Source: G965197715 sp965247615 (lineage in GTDB: Bacteria > Chloroflexota > Dehalococcoidia > Lucifugimonadales > UBA1127). From it: a stretch of DNA of 64,000 nucleotides. The DNA lies in contig OZ252022.1 in assembly GCA_965247615.1 (NCBI GenBank), forward strand, positions 434,001 to 498,000, in the 5' to 3' direction. Below the pieces are notes generated by a model, which had not been told where the DNA came from, did not search any database, and was given only the letters and a program-made list of their open reading frames with translations. Both the position numbers and the translations under genes were made by a program. Below are positions 7,124-16,431 of the stretch, piece after piece (position 1 is the stretch's first letter; each line of letters starts with the position of its first letter).

Positions 7124-8509
7124 CTAGCCGATGGTCTGCGGCCGGGCGCCGGCCTGTTGGCCGCCCGCCCGTTCCCACGCCTCTTCAACCTGCGCGATGA
7201 CCGGGCTGTACGGCGTCTGCCCCGTACTGAGGCCCGGCTTCCGGACCGCCCGGTTCTCCGGCTTTGCCGCCTCGAAGGGGTCCGTCTCCTGGAACAGGGT
7301 CACCACCTGGTTCTTCGCCGGGTCCCGGAAGACGTTCATTGGCTCGCCGCCGTCCTGCACAATCTTCGCCTGCTCGCTCACCAGCCGCCGGAACAGGATG
7401 ATCCCCTTGTCGGACTCCCCCAGCTTCTCCAGGTGCCGCTCCGCCAAACCGCCGTTGCGCATCCCCTGCGTCGCCCAGACCATGGAGTCCTGGCCCAGCA
7501 CAAAGTCCGAGATGAACCGCCCCTGTGGGTCCTTCACCGGAATGTCGTAGACCGGCACCTCCTCCTGCTCCCCCATGTCGATGTCCGGCCCCGCATAGTA
7601 TGCCCCGTACATGATGTGGTACGTGTGGGAGTCGTCCATCGGGACGCGGATCTGCATTGTCGTCCCCACCCGCAGGATGTTCGGGAACACCACCGGGTGC
7701 CCAATCCGCCAGGACGGATCGTCCTCGGACCCCTCGCTGTACATCCGCCGCTTGATCACCCCGTGCTCGAAGATGTCGAAGCCGATCCGCGCGTGCCCCG
7801 GTAGCCGCTCTGACGTCGCCTGGAACCCCCCGGCGATGATCGGCGGCTGCCCCGCGGGGTTGCCTGCCGCGACGTCTCGCTCGTACTGCTCCGGGTCGAC
7901 GCCCACCGCCGAGCTGCCCACGGCCAGCCGCCGCTCACGCATGTAGGCCATGTACCAGCCGTGCAGCCACTCGGTGTGCGTCGGGTCCAGGGAGTTCTCC
8001 ATGCATTGCAGCCAGTTGCACGGCACCACAGACACGCCGATGTCCCGCACCACGTTCTCCCACACCAGGAGGTCCCACCGGGGCAGCAACGGCGCCGGTT
8101 TCGGGCCCAGGTAGGCGAAAATCAGTCCGCCCAGCTCCTGCACCGGATAGGTCCGGGCCGTTACCCGGTCCTTGAACGTGCTGTCGGGCGCCTCCGCCGG
8201 CATCTCCAGGCAACGCCCCGACTCGTCGAAGAGCCAGCCATGGTACGGGCACCGGATGCCCTGCTGCTCCGGAATGCCGTACAGCAGGTTCACCCTGCGG
8301 TGCGGGCACGACTCCTGGATCAGCCCCAGGCCGCCGCTGCGGTCCTTGTACAGCACAAGGTCCTCGCCAAGTATCCGCACGCCCTTTGTGGGGTTCTCCC
8401 TCATCTCCGCGGACCCCGCGATGGGGTGCCAGTACCGGCGCATGAGCTCACCCGTGGGCGTACCGGGTCCAACCTGCGTCAGCAGCTTGTTCTGTTCCAC
8501 GCTCAACAT
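7124..8509 (-). CDS. Rieske non-haem iron ring-hydroxylating oxygenase, alpha subunit
   Basis: A 461-residue oxygenase component of the phthalate-4,5-dioxygenase-like group that activates O2 to hydroxylate or demethylate an aromatic substrate. Seen: the Rieske cluster site CPH (Cys68/His70) and CPYH (Cys87/His90), and the mononuclear iron site NSLDPTHTEWLH with Asp175, His178 and His183. The start has an extended ribosome site (GGAGGTGA). No reductase or ferredoxin gene is adjacent, so electrons must come from elsewhere. Its position next to LigAB-type genes fits a hydroxylation then ring-cleavage sequence. Confidence 0.93.
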   Translation of the reverse strand: MLSVEQNKLLTQVGPGTPTGELMRRYWHPIAGSAEMRENPTKGVRILGEDLVLYKDRSGGLGLIQESCPHRRVNLLYGIPEQQGIRCPYHGWLFDESGRCLEMPAEAPDSTFKDRVTARTYPVQELGGLIFAYLGPKPAPLLPRWDLLVWENVVRDIGVSVVPCNWLQCMENSLDPTHTEWLHGWYMAYMRERRLAVGSSAVGVDPEQYERDVAAGNPAGQPPIIAGGFQATSERLPGHARIGFDIFEHGVIKRRMYSEGSEDDPSWRIGHPVVFPNILRVGTTMQIRVPMDDSHTYHIMYGAYYAGPDIDMGEQEEVPVYDIPVKDPQGRFISDFVLGQDSMVWATQGMRNGGLAERHLEKLGESDKGIILFRRLVSEQAKIVQDGGEPMNVFRDPAKNQVVTLFQETDPFEAAKPENRAVRKPGLSTGQTPYSPVIAQVEEAWERAGGQQAGARPQTIG

Positions 8510-8816
8510 AGGTCACCTCCACTCGCAGGGCGTCCGCATCGCCGTCTGGCGGGCGCCCGCGTGCCGTCTATTTTATAGGCAGGAGTGTACCCGCGGCCCC
8601 AACCTATCGTCAACCTCCGCAGTCCGGTCCCCCCGCGGGAACAGCGCCCAATGCGGTCTGGTATAATCGACCCATCCTGGCCTCGCGCCAGGGGTCTCAT
8701 CGACCCTCATACGCACGTCGACGCGGCAGGTGGAAGCAGCAGGGTTGGCCTTTAGCTACGGCATGCTCCCGCCCGTCGGAGGGGGACGCGAGACAAGCTC
8801 AAGTTGGGAGGCGGTT
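8510..8816. other. Divergent regulatory region, oxygenase and glyoxalase genes
   Basis: No gene is seen here. The minus strand carries TTGACG (8613-8608), an 18-bp spacer and TACACT (8589-8584) in front of the oxygenase gene. The plus strand carries TATAAT at 8662-8667, giving a leader of roughly 145 bases before the glyoxalase-fold ATG; that leader contains a CCTGGC/GCCAGG hairpin near 8677. Confidence 0.45.
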
Positions 8817-9211
8817 ATGGACATCGTTCTGGATCACACCATCGTGCCAGCCCACGACAAAGAGGCCTCGGCGCGCTTCTTTGCCTGTATCTTCGGGCTC
8901 ACCTACGAGGGCGCTCACGGCCACTTCGCTCCAGTTAAGGTCAACGACTCCCTCACCCTGGACTTCGACAACGCCGACGCCTTCGAAAGCCACCACTACG
9001 CGTTCTTCGTCTCCGACGATCAGTTCGATGCTGCCCTGGGAAGGGTCAAGGAGGCCGGTCTCGCCTGGGAAGGGTCAAGGAGGCCGGTCTCGCGTTCGGC
9101 AGCGGGCCCCGCTCCCGCGAGGACAGCGAGCTCAACACTCGCAAGGGCGGCCGCGGCTTCTACTTCGACGACCCCAACGGCCACGTCCTGGAGCTCATGA
9201 CTTGCCGCTGA
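8817..9211 (+). pseudogene. Glyoxalase/VOC-fold protein, frameshifted by a 29-bp tandem duplication
   Basis: From the ATG at 8817 (GGGAGG upstream) the sequence reads as a vicinal-oxygen-chelate protein: MDIVLDHTIVPAHDKEASAR, FFACIFGL, SLTLDF, HHYAFFVSD. At 9036-9064 a 29-base unit is repeated exactly at 9065-9093 and throws the frame. With one copy removed the protein continues in frame through GGRGFYFDDPNGHVLELMT to a TGA at 9209-9211, a complete two-module VOC domain of about 121 residues including the C-terminal metal Glu. As the sequence stands, translation instead ends out of frame at 9200. The mutation is recent, or a reversible slippage event, or an assembly error. Confidence 0.85.
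9036..9093 (+). repeat. Exact 29-bp tandem duplication
   Basis: Two identical 29-base units, each starting CTGGGAAGGGTCAAGG, abut inside the glyoxalase-fold gene. The unit length is not a multiple of three. Confidence 0.95.
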
Positions 9212-9325
9212 GTGCCGCTCAGCGGCGCCCGGCGCAACAGTCGCTGCTGAACCGCGCCGCGCCGCCGGACGCCCGTCCCCGCGCGGGCGGCGGCGGGGCT
9301 AGGCCGACCCCGCCCGCCCCACCTC

Positions 9326-9352
9326 TGGATTCCCGCTTTCGCGGGAATGACG
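9326..9352. repeat. REP-like palindrome
   Basis: TTCCCGC-ttt-GCGGGAA is embedded in TGGATTCCC...GGGAATGACG. Related copies occur at 33337 and 34921 and a degenerate one near 6507. It lies between converging genes and may also act as a terminator hairpin. Confidence 0.65.
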
Positions 9353-9370
9353 GCGGGGGGTGGCGGCGCG

Positions 9371-10780
9371 CTACGCGTTCTTCACGGCCGCGTTGAGTTG
9401 CACGATGGACTCCCGCGCGTCCCCAAAGAGCATCATCGTCTTTGGCATGTAGAAGAGGTCGTTGTCTATCCCCGCGAAGCCCGGGCTCAGACTCCGCTTC
9501 AGCACCAGAACGCTCGCTGCCCTGTCCACGTTCAGGATCGGCATCCCGTAGATGGGGCTGTCCGCCTGGTCCCGCGCCGCCGGGTTCGTCACGTCGTTGG
9601 CCCCCACCACCATGGCCACGTCCGCCCGCTCGAATTCGTCGTTGATCGCTTCCAAGTCGTACAGGCGGTCGTAGGGCACGTCGGCCTCCGCCAGCAACAC
9701 ATTCATATGGCCCGGCATCCGGCCGGCCACGGGGTGTACCGCATAGCTCACCCGGACACCCCGTCCTTCCAGTAGGTCCGCCATCTCGCGCAGGTGGTGC
9801 TGTGCCTGGCTCACCGCCAGCCCATAGCCCGGCACCACGATCACGTGCCGTGCGTACGCCAGCACCACAGCCGCGTCCTCGGCGGAGGTGTCCCGCACCG
9901 GCCGCTTGCCGATCTGCTCCCGGGCGGCCGCCCCCGCCAGGTCGCCCAGGGTGCCGAACATCACGTTGGCTAGCGACCGGTTCATGGCCCGCGTCATGAT
10001 GCGCGTCAGGATGAAGCCCGACGCTCCCACCAGGGACCCCGCGATGATGAGAATGTTGTTGTCCAGCACAAACCCCGTCGCCGCCGCCGCCAGCCCAGAG
10101 TATGAGTTCAGCAGCGCGATGACCACCGGCATGTCCGCCCCGCCGATCGGCATCACGAGCAGCACACCCAGGATCAGGGCCACCGCAATCAGCGCCGCGA
10201 AGATGAGCTGCCCCTGCTCTATTCCCACTGTGTACGCCGCCAGCCCCAGGGCCACCAGGAAGAGCACCAGGTTGAGGCTCTTCTGCAGCGGAAACGTGAT
10301 GGCCCGCTCCGTGATCAGCTCCTGCAGCTTGCCGAAGGCCACCAGGCTCCCCGAAAAGGTCACCGACCCGATCAGCAGGCTCACCATGATGGTGATCAGC
10401 GGCTGCATGCCCACCTCCGCGCCGCCCGCCGTCAGCCGGGTGAACTCGCCCGACGCAACGAGGACCGACGCACCGCCGCCAAAGCCGTTGAACAGGGCCA
10501 CCATCTGGGGCATCGCTGTCATCTTGATGGTCCGCGCCAGCACCGCGCCGATCCCCCCGCCCACGACCACGCCCACGACAATCCACGTGAACCCCAAGAT
10601 CTGCCGGTCCAGCAGTGTCACCACCACCGCGATCAGCATCCCCGTCGCGCCCAGCACGTTGCCGGAGCGCGCCGTCTCCGGGGAGCTCAGCCGGTGCAGG
10701 CCCAGTATGAACAGTGCCGCAGCCAGCAGGTACGCCAGTCCCGTTATCGTGGACAGCGCCTCGTCCGTGAATACCATCAC
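9371..10780 (-). CDS. pntB: NAD(P) transhydrogenase beta subunit
   Basis: A 469-residue membrane protein. The N-terminal two-thirds has paired hydrophobic helices of domain II (for example VVGVVVGGGIGAVLARTIKMTAMPQ), and the C-terminal domain III binds NADP(H): IVVPGYGLAVSQAQHHLREM, then YAVHPVAGRMPGHMNVLLAEA and DVTNPAA. With the two alpha-type subunits it couples hydride transfer between NADH and NADP+ to proton movement and supplies NADPH. Its start overlaps the stop of pntAB by four bases. Confidence 0.95.
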   Translation of the reverse strand: MMVFTDEALSTITGLAYLLAAALFILGLHRLSSPETARSGNVLGATGMLIAVVVTLLDRQILGFTWIVVGVVVGGGIGAVLARTIKMTAMPQMVALFNGFGGGASVLVASGEFTRLTAGGAEVGMQPLITIMVSLLIGSVTFSGSLVAFGKLQELITERAITFPLQKSLNLVLFLVALGLAAYTVGIEQGQLIFAALIAVALILGVLLVMPIGGADMPVVIALLNSYSGLAAAATGFVLDNNILIIAGSLVGASGFILTRIMTRAMNRSLANVMFGTLGDLAGAAAREQIGKRPVRDTSAEDAAVVLAYARHVIVVPGYGLAVSQAQHHLREMADLLEGRGVRVSYAVHPVAGRMPGHMNVLLAEADVPYDRLYDLEAINDEFERADVAMVVGANDVTNPAARDQADSPIYGMPILNVDRAASVLVLKRSLSPGFAGIDNDLFYMPKTMMLFGDARESIVQLNAAVKNA

Positions 10781-11070
10781 GACCTACCCCGGCGCGTCCG
10801 GAACATGCGCAGCATCCGGTCGGTCACCATGAATCCCCCAACCACGTTGATGCTCGCAAGGACCACGGCGCCCAGGCCCAGCGCCGTCCCCAGGGCGGAA
10901 TCGCCGCGCCCCGCGACCACCAGCGCTCCCACCAATACGATGCCCGAAATGGCGTTGGCGCCGGACATCAGCGGCGTGTGCAGCAGCGGCGGCACCTTGG
11001 TGATGACCTCGACCCCGGCGAATATGGCCAGGACGAAGATGTACAGGGAAATGAGCAGCGGCTCCGTCAT
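10777..11070 (-). CDS. pntAB: NAD(P) transhydrogenase alpha subunit 2 (membrane part)
   Basis: A 97-residue hydrophobic protein, the membrane domain that in E. coli is the C-terminus of PntA. Seen: LYIFVLAIFAGVEVITKVPP, TPLMSGANAISGIVLVGAL, and VLASINVVGGFMVTDRML, the standard three helices. A separate small gene for this part is typical of the three-subunit form known from Rhodospirillum rubrum. Confidence 0.95.
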   Translation of the reverse strand: MTEPLLISLYIFVLAIFAGVEVITKVPPLLHTPLMSGANAISGIVLVGALVVAGRGDSALGTALGLGAVVLASINVVGGFMVTDRMLRMFRTRRGRS

Positions 11071-11191
11071 GCGCCCACCCTCACACTACGATGATGACCA
11101 GCTTCGCGCCCGGACGCCTCTCCCTGGCCGGCAGCCGGACGGCGCGGGGCGACGCCCCACGCCCCGACCGCATCCGCCGCGAGCGCGCCCC

Positions 11192-12316
11192 TCACTCCAG
11201 CATCGCCTTGGTCCCGGCGTGCACCACCGCGCCGTCGCGCGTGATACAAGCCCCCTGCACCACGGCGTCATCGAAGTCGGGCTGCAGCTCGCCGTCCTTG
11301 ACCATGAGCATGAGCATGCTGGAGATGTTGCGCGAGTACATCTGGCTGGCGTGCAGCGGCATCTGGCTGGGGACGTTCAACGGCCCCAGCACGGTCACTC
11401 CGTGCTGCTCCACCTCTTCCCCCGGCTGCGTCAGCTCGCAGTTGCCGCCCATTTCCGCCGCCAAGTCCACGATGACCGACCCGCGCCGCATCTCCGCCAC
11501 GGTCTCCCCCGTGATGAGCTTGGGCGCGGCCCGCCCCGGTATGAGGGCCGTACAGATGATGAAGTCCGACTGCCGCGCATGCTCCCGGATCAGCTCCAGC
11601 TCTTGACGCCGCTTCTCCTCCGTCAGCACCGTGGCGTACCCTCCTGCGTCCTCGTGGCTCGACTCGTCCACTGCCACGAAGGTTGCCCCCAGGCTCTCCA
11701 CGTCCTCCTTCGCTGCCAGCCGCACGTCAAAGGCCGCCATCACCGCACCCAGCCTGCGTGCTGTCGCGATGGACTGGAGCCCGGCCACCCCCGCCCCCAG
11801 CACCAGCCCCTTGGCCGGCGGCATCGTCCCCGCCGCCGTCATCATCAGCGGGAAGAAGCGGGGGAGCGTCCCCGCCACCAGGAGCACCCCCCTGTAGCCC
11901 GTCAGGGAGCTCATGGACGTCAGCGCGTCCATCGCCTGCGCCCGCGCGATGCGCGGCACCGTGTCCAGGCTGAAGCTCAGCACGCCCCCCAGGGCCAGGG
12001 CCTGCGCCACCCCTGGGTGCGCGAGAGGCTGAAGCATGCCTATGAGCGCGGTCCCACGGGCCACCATTGGCATCTCTTCGGTCGATGGCGCCTGGACCTT
12101 CAGGAGCACATCTGACTTGCTGTACAGGTTGCCCGTGTCCGCAACAATCCTCGCCCCGGCTTCCGCGTAGGCGGCTTCCGTGAAGAACGCCCGTTCACCG
12201 GCGCCACGCTCAACATGCACCTCAATCCCCGCTGCCGTCAGCTTGCCGACCCCCTCCGGGACCAGTGCTACCCGCCGCTCGTCGGGGGCCGTCTCCTTTG
12301 GTACACCAACTATCAT
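11192..12316 (-). CDS. pntAA: NAD(P) transhydrogenase alpha subunit 1 (NAD-binding)
   Basis: A 374-residue soluble subunit related to alanine dehydrogenase that binds NAD(H). Seen: MIVGVPKETAPDERRVALVP at the N-terminus, the Rossmann loop VLGAGVAGLQSIATARRLGA near 172-191, and MRRGSVIVDLAAEMGGNCE. It is the first gene of the pntAA-pntAB-pntB set, separated from pntAB by 121 bases. There is no clear Shine-Dalgarno before the ATG. An imperfect inverted repeat lies 27 bases upstream. Confidence 0.95.
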   Translation of the reverse strand: MIVGVPKETAPDERRVALVPEGVGKLTAAGIEVHVERGAGERAFFTEAAYAEAGARIVADTGNLYSKSDVLLKVQAPSTEEMPMVARGTALIGMLQPLAHPGVAQALALGGVLSFSLDTVPRIARAQAMDALTSMSSLTGYRGVLLVAGTLPRFFPLMMTAAGTMPPAKGLVLGAGVAGLQSIATARRLGAVMAAFDVRLAAKEDVESLGATFVAVDESSHEDAGGYATVLTEEKRRQELELIREHARQSDFIICTALIPGRAAPKLITGETVAEMRRGSVIVDLAAEMGGNCELTQPGEEVEQHGVTVLGPLNVPSQMPLHASQMYSRNISSMLMLMVKDGELQPDFDDAVVQGACITRDGAVVHAGTKAMLE

Positions 12317-12342
12317 GCGCGGCTCAAACCCTCATATTCCGG

Positions 12343-12367
12343 GACACAGCATGCCATGCGTCGTGTC
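12343..12367. promoter_or_regulatory. Imperfect inverted repeat upstream of pntAA
   Basis: GACAC-a-GCATG-c-CATGC-gtc-GTGTC: two nested arm pairs with short bulges. It lies in the divergent gap between pntAA and a ThDP enzyme gene and is a candidate repressor site; a second hairpin (AGAGGGT-gcga-ACCCTCT) follows near 12411. Confidence 0.35.
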
Positions 12368-12555
12368 TCATCGGGCCGTAGACATCTTGCCGTTTTTCGT
12401 CGCCCATGACAAGAGGGTGCGAACCCTCTTTCCCATTCCGCCCTGGCGTGATCGCACCCGCGCTCCTCTGGCCTGCACGCGGAGCCCCCGAGGTGGTACA
12501 CTGGCCCCGCCAATCCCAGGCTCCCCCTCCCACAACGCCCAAAGGAGTGAACTCT

Positions 12556-14172
12556 ATGACAGAGATGACCGGCGGCCAGGCCCTGGTCAAGTCCCTCTAC
12601 CGAGAAGGCGTCCGCGTGGTCTTTGGCCTCCCCGGCGTGCAGACGTACCACGCCACCGACGCCCTGTACGACGAGCCCGCCATCCGTTTTATCACCACAC
12701 GCAACGAGACCGCCACCACCTACATGGCGGACGGCTACGCCCGGGCGGCCCGCGACGTTGGCACGGCCCTCGTCGTCCCCGGTCCCGGCCTGCTCAACGC
12801 AACCTCCGGGCTGGGCACCGCCTACGCCGCCTCCTCGCCCGTCCTGCTCATCTCCGGACAGATCAACCGGGACATGCTGGGGAAGCACGTCGGCATCCTC
12901 CATGAGATCGACGACCAGCTCGATGTCGTCCGCCCCATCACCAAGTGGAGCAAGCGCATCCTCCAGGTCGCGGAGGTCCCCGCCGCCGTCCACCTGGCAT
13001 TCGAACACCTCCGTACGGGCAGGCCCCGTCCCGTGGAGATAGAGATTCCTCCCGAGACCCTGGCCGAAGTCGCCGACGTTGACCTCCTGGAGGCCGCCTC
13101 CTTCATACCCCCCGCCGGGGACCCCCGCAGCCTGGACCGCGCCGCGGAGGCCCTGGCCCAGGCCAAGAGCCCCGTCATCTGGGCGGGCGGAGGCGTCATT
13201 TCATCGGGCGCCTCAGGGCCCCTCACTGCCCTGGCAGAGCTGCTCCACGCGCCGGTCATCACGACGCCGGAGGGCAAGGGCGCCGTCTCAGACCATCACT
13301 ACCTCTCGATGGGAGTTCCCAGAGGGCCCACGTCCGCCTGGACCCCCGGCGAGCCCCTGCGCGACTTCTTCAACTCCTGCGACCTTGTGCTGGCTGTCGG
13401 CACCCGATTCGCCACCGCGGCCTCCGCTGCGGACCAGCAGGTGGTGCAGATCGACATCGACGAGGAAGAGGTGGGACGCAACCATGCCAAGACCCTGGGC
13501 GTCGTCGGCGACGCCGCATCAGCCCTCACGGAGATCCACCGCCGCCTCACGGACGCCGGCGTGGTCCACCCCTCCCGCCAGTCGGACTTCGAGGTCATAC
13601 GCGCCGAGCGCCGCGCCCAAATCGACGACGTCCAGCCCCAGGGCGCCTTCATCCGCGCCATCAGGGACAACATGCCGGACGACGGCATCTTCATCTCCGG
13701 CATGACCCAGGTCGGCTACTATAGCCGCCGCTTCTACCCGGCCTATCAGCCAGGCACCTACCTTACCTCCTCCTACTTCGGCACCCTGGGCTACGCCTGG
13801 CCCACGGCCCTGGGCGCGAAGGTGGCCCAGCCGGACCGCGCCGTCGTGGCCGTCTCCGGCGACGGCGGATTCCTCTTCAACTCCCAGGAGCTCGCCACCG
13901 CCGTCCAACACCGCATCAACGCCGTCGTCATCGTCTTCAACGACAACGCCTACGGCAACGTCCTGCGAGACCAGCGCAACCGCTTCGACGGCCGCGTGTT
14001 CGGCTCCGAGCTCCAGAACCCCGACTTCATGAAGCTCGCCGACGCTTACGGCGCCGCCGGGATCCGCGCCAACACCCCGGAGGAGCTCGGCCCGGCCCTG
14101 CGCCGCGCCCTGGACATGGACAGCCCCGTCCTCCTGGAGGTGCCCGTGGGACCCATGCCGCCGTCCTACTAG
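12556..14172 (+). CDS. Thiamine diphosphate enzyme (acetolactate synthase-like)
   Basis: A 538-residue ThDP enzyme of the acetolactate-synthase/benzoylformate-decarboxylase superfamily. Seen: the PYR-domain Glu in TTRNETATTYMADGYAR (Glu51), GPGLLNATSGLGTAYA, and the Mg-ThDP motif SGDGGFLFN (Gly-Asp-Gly at 435-437) ending in NDN (458-460). It shares only superfamily motifs with the ThDP enzyme at 3.2-5.0 kb. No regulatory subunit gene is adjacent, which argues against a housekeeping acetolactate synthase. The ATG has AAAGGAG upstream. The substrate is unknown. Confidence 0.85.
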   Translation: MTEMTGGQALVKSLYREGVRVVFGLPGVQTYHATDALYDEPAIRFITTRNETATTYMADGYARAARDVGTALVVPGPGLLNATSGLGTAYAASSPVLLISGQINRDMLGKHVGILHEIDDQLDVVRPITKWSKRILQVAEVPAAVHLAFEHLRTGRPRPVEIEIPPETLAEVADVDLLEAASFIPPAGDPRSLDRAAEALAQAKSPVIWAGGGVISSGASGPLTALAELLHAPVITTPEGKGAVSDHHYLSMGVPRGPTSAWTPGEPLRDFFNSCDLVLAVGTRFATAASAADQQVVQIDIDEEEVGRNHAKTLGVVGDAASALTEIHRRLTDAGVVHPSRQSDFEVIRAERRAQIDDVQPQGAFIRAIRDNMPDDGIFISGMTQVGYYSRRFYPAYQPGTYLTSSYFGTLGYAWPTALGAKVAQPDRAVVAVSGDGGFLFNSQELATAVQHRINAVVIVFNDNAYGNVLRDQRNRFDGRVFGSELQNPDFMKLADAYGAAGIRANTPEELGPALRRALDMDSPVLLEVPVGPMPPSY

Positions 14173-14278
14173 CGCCGCCGCTCATCCCAGGTGCACCGGC
14201 CTCACGGGGCATCGAACCGATATATTTCTCGCCGGCTTTCCGAAGAGCGGCCGACCAGACCAGCCAAGAGGTGAGCCA

Positions 14279-15154
14279 ATGGAGCAGCAAGCAGGCGCCA
14301 TCACCGCACCTCCCGGCCGGTGGGCGAAGATCAACGGCCTGGACATGCACTACCTGGACTGGGGCGGCGACGGCTATCCGCTCGTCGCCCTCCACGGCGC
14401 CGCATCGTCCGCGCATTGGTATGACCTCGTGCTCCCGCACCTCGCCGCCGAGTACCGCTGCATCGCCCCGGACCAGCGCGCCCACGGCCAATCGGGCCAG
14501 CCGGAGACCGGCTACGACTGGAAGACCCTGGCCGGCGACGTCATCGCCCTCCTCGACCACCTTGGCGTCCACCGCGCCGCCGTGATGGGCCACTCCTGGG
14601 GCGGCAGCGTTGCCCTCGCCCTCGCCCTTTTCCACCCGGACCGCGTCAGCGCGCTCGCCCTCATCGAGGGCGGCTTCTCCTCAGGGCCGCGAGACCCGAA
14701 CATGACCTGGGAAGACTTCAAGCGGCGGCTCAGCCCCAGGGATATCTACGGCCCCAAGGAGCGGTACCTGGGCTCCCTCCGCCGCCACCTGGAGCACTGC
14801 TGGAGTGCCCGGCTCGAGGCCATGCTCCTCACCATGGTCCGTCACGACCCCGACGGCACCGTCTGGGAGACCCTCACCCCCCGTACCCACGAGCAGATGA
14901 TCTGGGCCATGTGGTCGGAGTCGCCCTCCCAACGGTTGGCCGAGCTCCAGTGCCCGACCATGTTCGTTGCGGCGGACCGGCGGGGGCCCGGCAGCAGCGA
15001 CTGGCAGCGCTCCCGGCGGCAGCGAGTCGAGGCCGCCCACGCCCTCTTGCCCTCGGCACGGCTCGTCTGGGTCCCCGACACCGGCCACGACATCGGCTTC
15101 GAGAAGCCAAAGGAGCTGGCCGACGCCCTGCTCTCGTTCCTCCGCGCGAGGTAG
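14279..15154 (+). CDS. Alpha/beta hydrolase
   Basis: A 291-residue hydrolase of the alpha/beta fold. Seen: the oxyanion segment LHGAASSAHWYD, the nucleophile elbow VMGHSWGGS with Ser106, and DTGHDIGF near the C-terminus supplying the catalytic His. PDQRAHGQSGQPE is typical of epoxide hydrolase, C-C hydrolase and haloperoxidase-like members. It starts 106 bases after the ThDP gene and may be co-transcribed. The substrate is unknown. Confidence 0.85.
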   Translation: MEQQAGAITAPPGRWAKINGLDMHYLDWGGDGYPLVALHGAASSAHWYDLVLPHLAAEYRCIAPDQRAHGQSGQPETGYDWKTLAGDVIALLDHLGVHRAAVMGHSWGGSVALALALFHPDRVSALALIEGGFSSGPRDPNMTWEDFKRRLSPRDIYGPKERYLGSLRRHLEHCWSARLEAMLLTMVRHDPDGTVWETLTPRTHEQMIWAMWSESPSQRLAELQCPTMFVAADRRGPGSSDWQRSRRQRVEAAHALLPSARLVWVPDTGHDIGFEKPKELADALLSFLRAR

Positions 15155-15285
15155 GGGTGCCGGCGCTCCACTCACGGCGTGGGCAGTATTCCCGCTCGCG
15201 GCCTCCCCTTTCCACGCACCAGGCGCAAAAGCCCGAAGAATCCAACCGGCTTGTGCACATCCGGCAACAGCCCAAGAAATGACCC

Positions 15286-16431
15286 ATGACCGTTGAAGGA
15301 AGCGAGTCCAACCCCGGCCCGGTGGCGGAATCCACCAGGATAACCAGCCTTGACCTCATTCGCGGTGTCGCCGTGCTGGGCATCCTCCTGATGAACACCG
15401 TCAGCTTCAAGTTCGGGCATGTGCCCTACTGGAACCTCAGCGCCGGAGGCTCCGAGACCTGGCTGGACTGGGCCGTAGGCATCTTCGGCGAAATCTTCGT
15501 CGATCAGAAGTTCATGGGGCTCTTCTCCCTGCTGTTCGGCGCCGGGATCATGCTCTTCATCGAACGCGCACACGCTCGCGGAGGGCTGGCTGTTCGGTTG
15601 AACCTCTGGCGCAACGTTCTGCTGCTTGCTATTGGCCTGCTGCACGTTCAGTTGTGGGACGGCGACGTGCTGATGATCTACGCCCTTTCCGCCTTCGTCC
15701 TGTTGGCCTTGAGAAAGCTCCCGTCCCGTTCCCTGGTAGCCATAGGCGCCGTGCTTTTTCTGCTGCCCATTGCCAACGACCTCTGGATGCAGTCCATCGC
15801 CAACAGCACCGATTCCCCGCTGACCGGGATATGGACGGAACCCGCGGCGGACATCGAGGAGGTCATCGGCCTGACACCGGCGTTCAACTACGCCATGCGT
15901 GGGTTGGGAATGATTCTCATGGGCGCCGGACTGTACCGGCTTGGGTTTATGAACGGAGACATGTCCACCCGCGCCTACCGAACGGTCGCCATAGTCGGCA
16001 TCGGAAGCGGCCTCTCCCTCGCCGCCCTCGGCGTCGTCCTGGTTGCCGCCAACGACTTCTCCAAAGAGGTGGCCTTCATCGGCAACATCCCGAATAATCT
16101 GGGGACGATTCCCGCCTCCCTGGGCTACATGAGCCTGATCATCCTCTGGAATCAGGCCTCGGACAACTGGTTGAAGCGGCGGTTGCGCGCCGTGGGCAGG
16201 ATGGCGCTGACCAACTACCTCGCCCAGAGCATCCTGGGTGTCCTTGTGCTCTCCGTCGTGCTGAGTGACGTGACCGTGAACCGTGCCGGGGTCCTGCTCT
16301 TCGTCCTTGCCGTGTGGGCCCTGCAGCTGTGGTGGTCGCAGATCTGGCTCAACCGGTACCGCTTTGGCCCCGCCGAGTGGCTATGGCGCGTTGCGACCTA
16401 CCGCCGAGCCCAGCCGTTACGCAGCGCCTGA
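15286..16431 (+). CDS. DUF418 family membrane protein
   Basis: A 381-residue integral membrane protein. SLDLIRGVAVLGILLMNTVSF near the N-terminus, a cluster of about eight to ten hydrophobic segments, and a C-terminal block WLNRYRFGPAEWLWRVATYR match the DUF418/YeiB family, whose function is not established. DLIRG at the N-terminus recalls acyltransferase-3-like membrane proteins. Confidence 0.85.
   Translation: MTVEGSESNPGPVAESTRITSLDLIRGVAVLGILLMNTVSFKFGHVPYWNLSAGGSETWLDWAVGIFGEIFVDQKFMGLFSLLFGAGIMLFIERAHARGGLAVRLNLWRNVLLLAIGLLHVQLWDGDVLMIYALSAFVLLALRKLPSRSLVAIGAVLFLLPIANDLWMQSIANSTDSPLTGIWTEPAADIEEVIGLTPAFNYAMRGLGMILMGAGLYRLGFMNGDMSTRAYRTVAIVGIGSGLSLAALGVVLVAANDFSKEVAFIGNIPNNLGTIPASLGYMSLIILWNQASDNWLKRRLRAVGRMALTNYLAQSILGVLVLSVVLSDVTVNRAGVLLFVLAVWALQLWWSQIWLNRYRFGPAEWLWRVATYRRAQPLRSA

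Noticed and set aside
9326..9352. A CRISPR repeat among the short palindromes
   Set aside because: The palindromes are scattered singly between genes, not in regularly spaced arrays, and no cas gene is present.
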